The notes under the pieces were generated by a model. The model searched no databases and was not told where the DNA came from. It worked only from the letters and a program-made list of their open reading frames with translations. This document shows, piece by piece, positions 52,618 to 60,277 of a stretch of 64,000 nt of DNA (the stretch's first letter is position 1; every line of letters begins with the position of its first letter). The position numbers and the translations under genes were made by a program. The DNA is from Anaerolineae bacterium (GTDB lineage Bacteria > Chloroflexota > Anaerolineae > Aggregatilineales > Phototrophicaceae): the NCBI GenBank assembly GCA_022821805.1, contig JAJECX010000018.1:1-64000 (forward strand), given 5' to 3'.

Positions 52618-53613
52618 ATGCAACTGCGAAAGCTAGGCGCCTCTTCGCTAATGGTCTCGCCAATCGGCGTCGGATTCTGGGGCATCGTCGGCGGCGACTA
52701 CTGGGGGGCGCAGGACGAAACGGACACCTTGGGCGCCGCGCGCGCCGCGCTCGACAACGGCATCAACTTCTTCGACACCGCTGAAGGCTACGGCGACGGC
52801 TACTCCGAAGAAATGCTCGGCCGCGCCCTCAAAGGACGACGCGACGAAGCCGTCATCGCCAGCAAAGTCAGCGCGACAAACCTGGCGCCAGCCGCCGTCC
52901 GCGCCGCCTGCGAGCGCAGCCTACAGCGCCTGGGAACCGACGTGATTGACCTTTACCAAGTACATTGGCCCAGCCGCAATGTTTCCTTTGAAGACACAAT
53001 GGCGACCCTTCTCGATTTGCAAAGCGCGGGCAAGATCCGCGTCATCGGCGTCAGCAACTTTGGCAAGCTCGACATGCCCGATATGTTAGCGTTCGGCCGC
53101 TACGACGCCAATCAATTGCCCTACAGCTTGCTCTGGCGCGCCATCGAATTTGACATTCAGCCGCAATGCGTCGAAGGGAATATCAGCATCCTGCCCTACA
53201 GCCCGCTGAATCAGGCGCTGCTGACGGGCCGTTATCGAAACGCTGACGAAATGCCATACTCGCGCACGCGCACCCGTCACTTCCGCGGCGACCGGCGCGA
53301 TTCGCGTCATGGCACAGCCGGCTTTGAAACTGAGACCTTCGCCGCCGTCGAAGCAATTCGCCAGATCTGCGCCGATATCGGGCAGGAGATGGTGCATGTT
53401 GCGCTGGCTTGGCTGCTGCGCAAACCGGCGGTGACATCGGTGCTTGCGGGCGCGCGCAATCCGCAGCAGGTCGAAAGCAATCTCATCGCCGGAGGCTTGT
53501 CACTTTCCGCGGAGACGATGCGCCGGCTGGATGAAGCCACCGACGATCTCAAGCGAACACTGGGACCCGACCCCGATATGTGGGGCACGGGGGCAGATTC
53601 ACGTTATCGCTAA
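52618..53613 (+). CDS. Aldo/keto reductase
   Basis: This 331-residue NADPH-dependent reductase has the family tetrad in FFDTAEGYGDGYSEEMLG (Asp, Tyr), ASKVSA (Lys) and DLYQVHWPS (His), and the cofactor segment SVLAGARNPQQVESN. It should reduce a sugar or other carbonyl. AAAGGAAA lies 6 bases before the ATG, and the gene follows the UxuA-like gene by 24 bases, so they are likely cotranscribed. Confidence 0.87.
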   Translation: MQLRKLGASSLMVSPIGVGFWGIVGGDYWGAQDETDTLGAARAALDNGINFFDTAEGYGDGYSEEMLGRALKGRRDEAVIASKVSATNLAPAAVRAACERSLQRLGTDVIDLYQVHWPSRNVSFEDTMATLLDLQSAGKIRVIGVSNFGKLDMPDMLAFGRYDANQLPYSLLWRAIEFDIQPQCVEGNISILPYSPLNQALLTGRYRNADEMPYSRTRTRHFRGDRRDSRHGTAGFETETFAAVEAIRQICADIGQEMVHVALAWLLRKPAVTSVLAGARNPQQVESNLIAGGLSLSAETMRRLDEATDDLKRTLGPDPDMWGTGADSRYR

Positions 53614-53719
53614 GACTCTCCTAGCGCGATCTTAGTGGGCGGCCCGGTAGATCGGCCTCCGCTTGCGTCACACGCATATAGTGCGACAGTCGTGATGCGG
53701 TTAATGGGATCTAGTTAGG

Positions 53720-54094
53720 CTATGCTAAATCGCTATCTGACTCGCCTGTGCGATCATACTGGCAACCGTACTGCTTCGCTAGTTTCTTAAGCCGCCACGG
53801 CGCTATATAGTCCTCTTCTTTGCGCGGGACTATACGCAGAAGCAGGACGTATTCGCACGTATATTTGTAGGTCACTCGAAAACCGCCACGCGAACCCTTG
53901 TTTGATGACTTATCGCTCATCCTCACTGACTTGAACGATAAGCCTTCTACACCTTTACATGGCTTACCGGGCAAGGAGTTACCGTCGAACTTCTTGACGA
54001 GTTTCTTGAGGTCTGTCGCAATATGTTTGCGCTTTTTCCCTAGCTTCTTGATTTCAATCTTGAAGTCATCACCCAGTCGGACTTCCCTATCCAT
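53720..54094 (-). CDS. RelE/ParE-superfamily toxin candidate
   Basis: This basic protein of 124 residues looks like a RelE-type toxin: DDFKIEIKKLGKKRKHIATD, then GVEGLSFKSVRMSD, then RGGFRVTYKYTCEYVLLLRI and VPRKEEDY. The order helix-helix-strands with a KxR before GGFRV fits this fold. Toxicity is inferred. ATG 54094 overlaps the preceding gene by 8 bases, the usual coupling of toxin-antitoxin pairs with antitoxin first. GC is well below its surroundings. Confidence 0.68.
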   Translation of the reverse strand: MDREVRLGDDFKIEIKKLGKKRKHIATDLKKLVKKFDGNSLPGKPCKGVEGLSFKSVRMSDKSSNKGSRGGFRVTYKYTCEYVLLLRIVPRKEEDYIAPWRLKKLAKQYGCQYDRTGESDSDLA

Positions 54095-54641
54095 TCTCTC
54101 TCTCTGCACTTTGCAATTCTTCAATGAAGTCCGTGGCCAAAGTGGTTTGGCCATCTTGCAGTTGCTTCAAACTTCTTTCGAAGCTTTCGTGGATTGCCTG
54201 TTCTTTATCGAATGGAAATATACTCCGTTCAAGGAACTCTGGATAACGCAGATAGATCGCACGGACTAGCCTGCTAAATGACATGTCAGCCACCCAAGCT
54301 ACTGTATCCCTGATGTAGCACTTGATGTCTTCGCTCAAGCGGAGTTGATCAAGGTTAAACTGCTCCGAAATGGAATACGTTTCAGCGTTTCTATCGGCTC
54401 CTGCCGTTGCCTTTATCCAGCCCCAATAGAGCAACTCATCTGTGTCAACTGTGATGTCATGACAGAATGGTCCGTAGTTGTGTTTGTCGAACTTGTAGAA
54501 GTCTGCCGGCAACTTGCCCTTAAACTCCTCTGACAGCAAGAAAGCGACCTTCTGCAAGTGTCCGCGGCTGAGTTCCTTACCATTAGCAGCCGCTACGATG
54601 GCTAGCAGTATGTCGCTTCTGCTAACCTCAGTCGTATTCAT
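54087..54641 (-). CDS. Panacea/DUF4065-like antitoxin candidate
   Basis: This protein of 184 residues has ELSRGHLQKVAFLLSEEF, FDKHNYGPFCHDITVD and LLYWGWIKATA, which resemble the Panacea (SocA/DUF4065) domain of antitoxins paired with many toxin types. The C-terminal part (IHESFERSLKQLQDG) is helical and may bind the toxin. GGGGAG lies 8 bases before ATG 54641. The family call is by eye and moderate. It is upstream of, and overlaps, the RelE-like gene. Confidence 0.6.
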   Translation of the reverse strand: MNTTEVSRSDILLAIVAAANGKELSRGHLQKVAFLLSEEFKGKLPADFYKFDKHNYGPFCHDITVDTDELLYWGWIKATAGADRNAETYSISEQFNLDQLRLSEDIKCYIRDTVAWVADMSFSRLVRAIYLRYPEFLERSIFPFDKEQAIHESFERSLKQLQDGQTTLATDFIEELQSAERENG

Positions 54642-54696
54642 CCTAATCTCCCCTATATTGATTCTTTGACCACACTTCAACTATAACACATGCCAT

Positions 54697-54714
54697 ATAA
54701 TTATTGTATTATAG
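54697..54714. promoter_or_regulatory. Palindromic operator candidate of the toxin-antitoxin pair
   Basis: TATAAT-TATTGT-ATTATA: a 6-bp dyad that also looks like -10 boxes on both strands, 56 bases before the antitoxin start. The 220-base gap is AT-rich and has no other gene. Confidence 0.45.
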
Positions 54715-54861
54715 AATAGCACACATTTTCTAAGTATAGAGAAAAGTGTTACGAAAGTGGCAAACGCATAGCTCGATTTCTATAACGCTGCGACGCGCGT
54801 CGCCATGACATACCGTAATTGGATCTAGGACCCACAGGCCAATGAGCAGAGGGGCAACGCT

Positions 54862-56166
54862 TCACCTTGCCAAATCGAACAACTCGCCCACATCAATCAG
54901 ATCCCCGCTTTCAATCGACATATTGGCGGCAATCCCGACCAGAATCGACGCCGCGCCGTCCATATAAGTCGCCGCGCGCTTCAGCGGGTCCGGCGGTCCA
55001 TCAGCCAAGAACAGGTCGTCCAGCATCAGCGGGTCAGCGCCGCCATGACCGCCCGCCGCAACCGGCGCATCGACCTCATAACCCTCGCCGAACATCGGGA
55101 AGGCGCGTATCCGCGTCGACTTGAAGGCGCCTTTGCTAGCCGCGGCTGAGGCGCTGTCCGGCTTCAGATGCGTGACGGTCTCGGTGACCTCCATCTCCAG
55201 GCGGCCGCGCGTACCAGTGACGGCGACGCGAAGCCCCTCCCAAGGCGCGTAGGCGACCAAGCAGTACGATAGCAATACGCCATTGGCGTAGCGCGCGCTG
55301 ACAGCCATCGTGTCCTCCGCCGTGATCGGCTCGCCGAAGACATTGCGGTCGCGGATGTAACCCGTCTCCTTTTCAGCCGCCAAATAAAGCCCGGCGTAGG
55401 CTTCCTTCTCGTCCAGGCGCAAGGCGAAGGGATCATCCTGCGCCGCCTCTTCGCCAGTGTAGCGCGCGTATGAATAATGCTCGCCGCGCGCTTCGGCGTT
55501 GGCTTTGCCATAAAAGAGCAAATCGCCCAGCGCGAAGACCTGCCGCGGGTACGAGTCGATCCACCAATTGACCAGATCAAAGTGATGGGTCGCCTTATGA
55601 ACCAGCAGTCCGCCGCTGTTCTCCTTCTCGCGATGCCAGCGCCGGAAATAATCAGCGCCGTGGCTCGTATCCAGCACCCAGGAGAAATCGACCGCTAGTG
55701 GACGACCAACGACGCCGTCGCGGATTAACTCGCGGAAACGCGCATAAGCCGGCGCGTACCGATAGTTGAAAGTGACCCGCAGCGATTTGCCACTGCGCTT
55801 GATCGCCTCGTCGATCTTTTGCAGGCGATCCAGCGTCGTCGTTAGCGGCTTCTCGCTGATGACATCGCAGCCATGGTCCAGCGACCGCGCGATGTATTCA
55901 TGATGCCAGGCGTCCACCGTCGTGACGATCACCGTATCGGGTTTGGTCTCTTCGATCATCCGATCGAAATCATCGGCTTGGTAAGTCGGCGCAGGAGGAA
56001 GACCACGCGTTTGCAGCCCGCGATTGTGCCAATCCATGCGCGCCTGGCTCAGGTCGCATAAACCGACCAAGTCCGCGTAGTCGTTATACAACCCGGCCGC
56101 CGCATCGACATACATGCCGGCGCGGGATCCGGTCCCGACGATGGCGTAGCGTTTGCGTTCGGACAT
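54862..56166 (-). CDS. Gfo/Idh/MocA-family oxidoreductase
   Basis: This 434-residue NAD(P)-dependent enzyme has the Rossmann start [13 protein letters not shown] and the family motif [14 protein letters not shown] (EKP), with [18 protein letters not shown] as likely substrate-site histidines. It probably acts on a sugar or inositol derivative, as do many members beside sugar transporters. The substrate is unknown. It is transcribed divergently from ridA. Confidence 0.87.
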   Translation of the reverse strand: MSERKRYAIVGTGSRAGMYVDAAAGLYNDYADLVGLCDLSQARMDWHNRGLQTRGLPPAPTYQADDFDRMIEETKPDTVIVTTVDAWHHEYIARSLDHGCDVISEKPLTTTLDRLQKIDEAIKRSGKSLRVTFNYRYAPAYARFRELIRDGVVGRPLAVDFSWVLDTSHGADYFRRWHREKENSGGLLVHKATHHFDLVNWWIDSYPRQVFALGDLLFYGKANAEARGEHYSYARYTGEEAAQDDPFALRLDEKEAYAGLYLAAEKETGYIRDRNVFGEPITAEDTMAVSARYANGVLLSYCLVAYAPWEGLRVAVTGTRGRLEMEVTETVTHLKPDSASAAASKGAFKSTRIRAFPMFGEGYEVDAPVAAGGHGGADPLMLDDLFLADGPPDPLKRAATYMDGAASILVGIAANMSIESGDLIDVGELFDLAR

Positions 56167-56296
56167 AGCTGTAACCTGCTATCGACATAAACCGAAGCGG
56201 ATTCTAACGCATTCCGCCGCCATCGCTAATCCGCAGCGCCTTCGTTACAGCGTGGTATATTGTCTTCAACCACAAGCAATGAGCGCAGGAGGCATC

Positions 56297-56716
56297 ATGT
56301 CACACCAGCGAATTCTCACCAAAACAAGCAAAGGCGGCGATATCTTCCCCGATATCGATTACCGCACCAGCAAAGCGGTACGCGCTGGCAATATGGTCTT
56401 CGTCGAAGGGCAAACCGGCTTGACGATGGACAACAAAGCCTTCATTGGCGAGGGCGACCCGGCGGCGCAAGCCGACAACGCGATGAAAAATGTGAAGATC
56501 ATCCTTGAGGCGGCCGGCGCCCGCATGGAAGACATCTGCAAAATCACGACCTACGTCACCGACGCCTCTTATCGCGATCTGGTTTATCCAGTGCTCGCCC
56601 GCCATCTGCCCGATGTCTATCCCTGCTCGACCGGCGTAGTGGTCAAGGCGCTGGGCAAGCCCTACGCCGACTTTGAGATTGATGTCTTCGCCGTCATTCC
56701 CGACGAGCGCGATTGA
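56297..56716 (+). CDS. RidA-family (YjgF/UK114) protein
   Basis: This 139-residue protein matches RidA-type enamine/imine deaminases: AGNMVFVEGQTGL, DPAAQADNAMKNVKIILEAA, MEDICKITTYVTD and PCSTGVVVKALGKPYADFEI. The usual arginine before the active-site cleft is replaced by Gly-Val (STGVVVKAL), so canonical 2-aminoacrylate deamination is uncertain. AGGAGG lies 6 bases before ATG 56297; longer starts lack a site. Confidence 0.85.
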   Translation: MSHQRILTKTSKGGDIFPDIDYRTSKAVRAGNMVFVEGQTGLTMDNKAFIGEGDPAAQADNAMKNVKIILEAAGARMEDICKITTYVTDASYRDLVYPVLARHLPDVYPCSTGVVVKALGKPYADFEIDVFAVIPDERD

Positions 56717-56729
56717 CGCAGTACGCGCG

Positions 56730-57575
56730 CTAGACTTCGTACCACCTGCCAGCGGCGGCGATTGCCTGCTCCGGCGTCATCGCCGCTTCCAGCCGCGCCA
56801 GAATCGCTTCCGCCTGCGTCGCGCTCGCCCGCAGCAGCGGCGGCTGCTCGCCATGCTCATAGACCGAGCTGGAGGGTTGCAGCGCCTCGTCGATCGGCAA
56901 TACCCGCGCCTGCCGATGCCGCAGCAATTGGCGATAGACAGCCGCGTACACCTGCGGCGAATAAGGGGCGTCGCCCGGCGTCGCCGGCGCCAAACCCAGC
57001 GCGACTGCGACCTGGTAAACATCCTGCCAGAGCGCGCGCAGCAAATCCGGCGGCGCGTCATGCGCTTCATTCGCGTGCCTCGGCGCGGCGATGGAACGCT
57101 CCCTTCTCGACTCGATCAAGGCGCGTACATCTTCCGACGGTACTGGAATCACAAACCGCGCGCGCGAGTCGCGCAGCAGCGCTTCAGCCGCATCGTCCGC
57201 CGGCCTGGCGATCTCCATGAAGCGCCCGCCATTCAAAGGCACTTCCCCGATGAGCATATCGGAGCCATTTCGCGCCTGCGCATCCCACTCGACCAGCGCG
57301 CCCCGCAGCCAGGCGCCGGTAGCGCGAATCACCAGCGGATGGGTCGCGCCATTCGCAAGCGGATAACGCGGCGTCTCAAAAGGCTGGCGCGCCACATCCC
57401 ATTGCAGCAGCGTCGCGCGGCGGCCGGCGGCGCGCGCCATCAGCGTCATCTGCTGCAAGAGCAAACTCTTGCCCACACCCGGCAGCCCGGCGAAAAAGAC
57501 GCGATCGGCATCCTCTATCAATTGAGCAAGGCAGAGATAAATGACGCTGTCAGGCGCGAGGATCACTTGCGACAT
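56730..57575 (-). CDS. P-loop ATPase of unknown function
   Basis: This 281-residue protein has Walker A GLPGVGKSLLLQQM at about residue 30, and a later MLIGEVPLNGGRFMEIARPA where a Walker B might lie (LIGE). I do not recognise the family; it could be a small-molecule kinase or an AAA-like protein. It starts 14 bases after the stop of the ThDP enzyme gene, so cotranscription is likely. It is convergent with ridA. Confidence 0.6.
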   Translation of the reverse strand: MSQVILAPDSVIYLCLAQLIEDADRVFFAGLPGVGKSLLLQQMTLMARAAGRRATLLQWDVARQPFETPRYPLANGATHPLVIRATGAWLRGALVEWDAQARNGSDMLIGEVPLNGGRFMEIARPADDAAEALLRDSRARFVIPVPSEDVRALIESRRERSIAAPRHANEAHDAPPDLLRALWQDVYQVAVALGLAPATPGDAPYSPQVYAAVYRQLLRHRQARVLPIDEALQPSSSVYEHGEQPPLLRASATQAEAILARLEAAMTPEQAIAAAGRWYEV

Positions 57576-57589
57576 CGCGAGGGGTCCGC

Positions 57590-59221
57590 TCAGCGCGGCG
57601 GACGAATCCGACCCTGATCGCGCAGGCGGTCGAGGCTGGGCGTCTCGCCAATCGGCGTCTCGATAATGGTCGGCAGCTCGCTGGCGAAGCCGTAACGCAT
57701 CGCCTGTCGCAGCTGCGACTCGTCTTCGGCGCGGAAGGCATTGGCGCCAAAGGACTCGCCCAGCTTCACAAAGTCGGGATTGAGCAAGTCGGTGGCGATC
57801 ACACGCTCGTCATAGTCGCGAATCTGCATCGTGCGCACATTGCCGTAGCCATCATTGTTGAAGATAATCGTCACCAGCGGAATCCGGTGCTGCACAGCGG
57901 TCGCCAATTCTCCCACGCTGAACATGAAGCCGCCGTCACCAGCGATTGAAAGCACCGGCAGGTCCGGCCGGGCGACTTTAGCGCCGAGCGCTGTCGGGAA
58001 ACCATAACCCAGCGTACCCTGATAACCGCTGCTGAAATAGCTGCGCGGTTTGTAAATCGGCATGATGATCCGCGCCGCGTAACCCATCTGCGTCAACTCA
58101 TCGACAAAAATGCCATCCTCGCCCAATTCCTCGCGGATGACCTTTAGATAGCTCCGCTGCGGCGCCAAATAGGCGCTCGTCTTCGCCCATTCCGCCTTCA
58201 GCGCCAGCATCTGCTCGGTACGCGGCGAGCGCAAGCGATTGTGCCGGTCGACCGCGTCCAACAGCAGCGGCAGCGCCTCTTCCGCCCGCGCCACAATCGG
58301 CAGATCGGGACGCTGGATGCGGTGCATGGCGTCGCTTTCCACATCGATGCGAATGATCTTCATATTGCTGTCGCTGCCCCAGCGCTGCAGCGGCATACGC
58401 ATATGGCTGCCGATCGCCAAGACGACATCGGTCGCTTTGTAGTATCCGTGCGCTTCCGGCTGCTTCAGGCTCAACGGATTGCGACTGTCGAGCACGCCAT
58501 GCCCGGTGCGATAGGCGACAACTGGCGCCTGCAGCATCTCCGCCAGTTGCGTCACCTCCGCGCTGACGCCCTGCGCCCCGCCGCCGACGAAAATCATCGG
58601 GCGTTTCGCCGCGCCAAGCCACTGTCCAGCCGTTTCAATAGCGCCAGCGTCCACCGGAGGCGCGAATGGCGGCAAAGGCGTCGGCGTCGCCGGCACTTCG
58701 GCGCGCAGCTTCAGCACATCCGGCGGAATCTCCAGCGCGACCGGCCGCGGACGCCCCGACGCCATTTCAAAGAAAGCCTGAGCCACCTTGCGCCCAGTTT
58801 CAGACGGATGCAGCGCAATGTCGTTCCATTTGGTCAACCCGCGCAAGACCTCGTCCTGATGCGGTATCTCGTGCAGGTCGCCGACCCCTTTGCCAATGTT
58901 GCGACTGAGGATCTGCCCGGTCAGGCAGAAGACCTTGGCGTTCAACGCATAAGCCGTCGCCATGCCCGCCGTCGCGTTCAAGACGCCCGGTCCCGGCACG
59001 ACATTGAAGAGTCCCGGCTCGCCCGTCGCCAGCGTATAACCGAGCGCCATATAAGCGCAGCCCTGCTCATGCCGTGTATGGATGACGCGAATCTGGTCGC
59101 GATTGTCGAAGAGCGCGTTGTAGAGCCAGTCGTTCTGGATGCCGGGCAGCCCGAAGAGCGTGTTCACGCCATGGGCGATCAAGGCTTCTACGGTTGCTTC
59201 GCCGCCTGTTTTGATGGGCAA
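57590..59221 (-). CDS. Thiamine pyrophosphate-dependent enzyme (acetolactate synthase-like)
   Basis: This enzyme of 543 residues has the three domains of the ThDP superfamily. The N-terminal Pyr domain includes RHEQGCAYMALGY with the catalytic Glu and GPGVLNATAGMATAY; the middle has PMIFVGGGAQGVSAEV; the C-terminal domain has the ThDP motif GDGGFMFSVGELATAV ending in NNDGYGNVR. No regulatory subunit is near, so it is probably a carboligase or decarboxylase and not biosynthetic acetolactate synthase. It starts at TTG 59221, 8 bases after AGGAG. It is too short for IolD. Confidence 0.84.
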   Translation of the reverse strand: MPIKTGGEATVEALIAHGVNTLFGLPGIQNDWLYNALFDNRDQIRVIHTRHEQGCAYMALGYTLATGEPGLFNVVPGPGVLNATAGMATAYALNAKVFCLTGQILSRNIGKGVGDLHEIPHQDEVLRGLTKWNDIALHPSETGRKVAQAFFEMASGRPRPVALEIPPDVLKLRAEVPATPTPLPPFAPPVDAGAIETAGQWLGAAKRPMIFVGGGAQGVSAEVTQLAEMLQAPVVAYRTGHGVLDSRNPLSLKQPEAHGYYKATDVVLAIGSHMRMPLQRWGSDSNMKIIRIDVESDAMHRIQRPDLPIVARAEEALPLLLDAVDRHNRLRSPRTEQMLALKAEWAKTSAYLAPQRSYLKVIREELGEDGIFVDELTQMGYAARIIMPIYKPRSYFSSGYQGTLGYGFPTALGAKVARPDLPVLSIAGDGGFMFSVGELATAVQHRIPLVTIIFNNDGYGNVRTMQIRDYDERVIATDLLNPDFVKLGESFGANAFRAEDESQLRQAMRYGFASELPTIIETPIGETPSLDRLRDQGRIRPPR

Positions 59222-59313
59222 GATGGTTGCTCCTGTTCTTGGCCATGGCTCAACAAAAGAGATTTGACCACAGAGGTTTTTCTGGCTCGTGGGAAGTGAC
59301 AAATAGTGGAGAT

Positions 59314-59853
59314 TTAGCTTTCGCTGGCGTCGGCGCTGTCAGGCAGTTCGGGCGGTGTGGTTGGCTGCTGCAAGGCTTCGCGTTTCTCGCGCAATTCCTG
59401 GCGCGCGCTGCGATGATTGTAGAGGAAGGAGCCCGCGAGAGTCGCGAGTGGCGCCACTAAAGCCACTAACCCTGCTGTGCTATATCCCGATAGAATAATG
59501 ACAGTGCCTCCAACAATCATTACCAGCGCAATGATGAAGTAAAACCACATCCCAAACTGTTCGCGTTTGGCAAAGACACCAAACATTGTACGTTCAATGT
59601 CCATTCGATGATCTTGATGTTTTTCGGACAGGCTGAGAATGCGTTCGGCGCTGCCGGGCATAATTCGCTCCCACCTGCCCACAATGCTCGGGTGGGGAAT
59701 AATGTCCGAATAACGCTCAACTTGGAGAACAATCTCACGGATAAATTCCCCGCGTTTTTCTTCAGGGATGTACTGAATTAAATCCGCGGAAATCAGGCTT
59801 TCCGAAAAATCGTCATCGGCAAAAGAAGACTCAGTTGGCGGATTCTGACTCAA
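59314..59853 (-). CDS. DUF2335 family membrane protein
   Basis: This 179-residue protein has PSIVGRWERIMPGSAERILS followed by LSEKHQDHRMDIE, the DUF2335 pattern, and two membrane segments (MWFYFIIALVMIVGGTVIIL and STAGLVALVAPLATLAGSFL). The function of the family is unknown; it often lies near mobile or defence genes. The TTG start follows the previous stop directly, with AGAAGG upstream. Confidence 0.75.
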   Translation of the reverse strand: MSQNPPTESSFADDDFSESLISADLIQYIPEEKRGEFIREIVLQVERYSDIIPHPSIVGRWERIMPGSAERILSLSEKHQDHRMDIERTMFGVFAKREQFGMWFYFIIALVMIVGGTVIILSGYSTAGLVALVAPLATLAGSFLYNHRSARQELREKREALQQPTTPPELPDSADASES

Positions 59854-60084
59854 TTACGCCCTTCTCCCGAGTTCCTTCTCGTATGCTTTGATTGCCCAGT
59901 TCAGGCTCCCGCCAACCGCTTCCCAATCGGCTCGCATTGAGTCCGCGTCCGACCGCTCCAAAATCTGAGCAAACATTTGGCGGTTCAAGGCGCCGGTAAA
60001 ATCCATCATCCGCGCAATCCCATGCAGAAATGGATGTTTGGGCAAATAAAATGAATTGGCGATTTTGCGTCTATCGTATGCCAT
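59854..60084 (-). CDS. Small protein of unknown function
   Basis: This 76-residue protein (MAYDRRKIANSFYLPKHPFL at the start) resembles no family I can name. A similar short protein is sometimes seen upstream of DUF2335 genes. GGAGG lies 6 bases before ATG 60084. It is the first of a two-gene unit with the DUF2335 gene, with no gap between them. The 193 bases upstream, shared with the methyltransferase gene, are mostly repeat. Confidence 0.6.
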   Translation of the reverse strand: MAYDRRKIANSFYLPKHPFLHGIARMMDFTGALNRQMFAQILERSDADSMRADWEAVGGSLNWAIKAYEKELGRRA

Positions 60085-60211
60085 GCCGTCCTCCATCAGA
60101 ATCATATCGTATAGCCGATATGGATTCGCCCATATCGTAAGGCATTTGACCAGACAAGTCAACAGACCGCCGCTTCAGCGCTATGCTATACTAAGCGCGC
60201 GAAATTACTCA

Positions 60212-60277
60212 ACTCCCCTTCCCTCATTTTGGGGATGCGCCTCATAGAGATGAGGGGAGGGGCTGGGGGATGGGGGC
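60212..60277. repeat. Family B foldback repeat abutting the methyltransferase start
   Basis: CTCCCCTTCCCTCA and TGAGGGGAGGGG with a 20-base loop, then CTGGGGGATGGGGGC. The methyltransferase ATG begins at the next base, so its translation signals would be repeat sequence. Confidence 0.85.

Noticed and set aside
57590..59221. IolD (trihydroxycyclohexanedione hydrolase)
   Set aside because: It is about 90 residues too short and has acetolactate synthase-like motifs; the inositol genes are 14 kb away.
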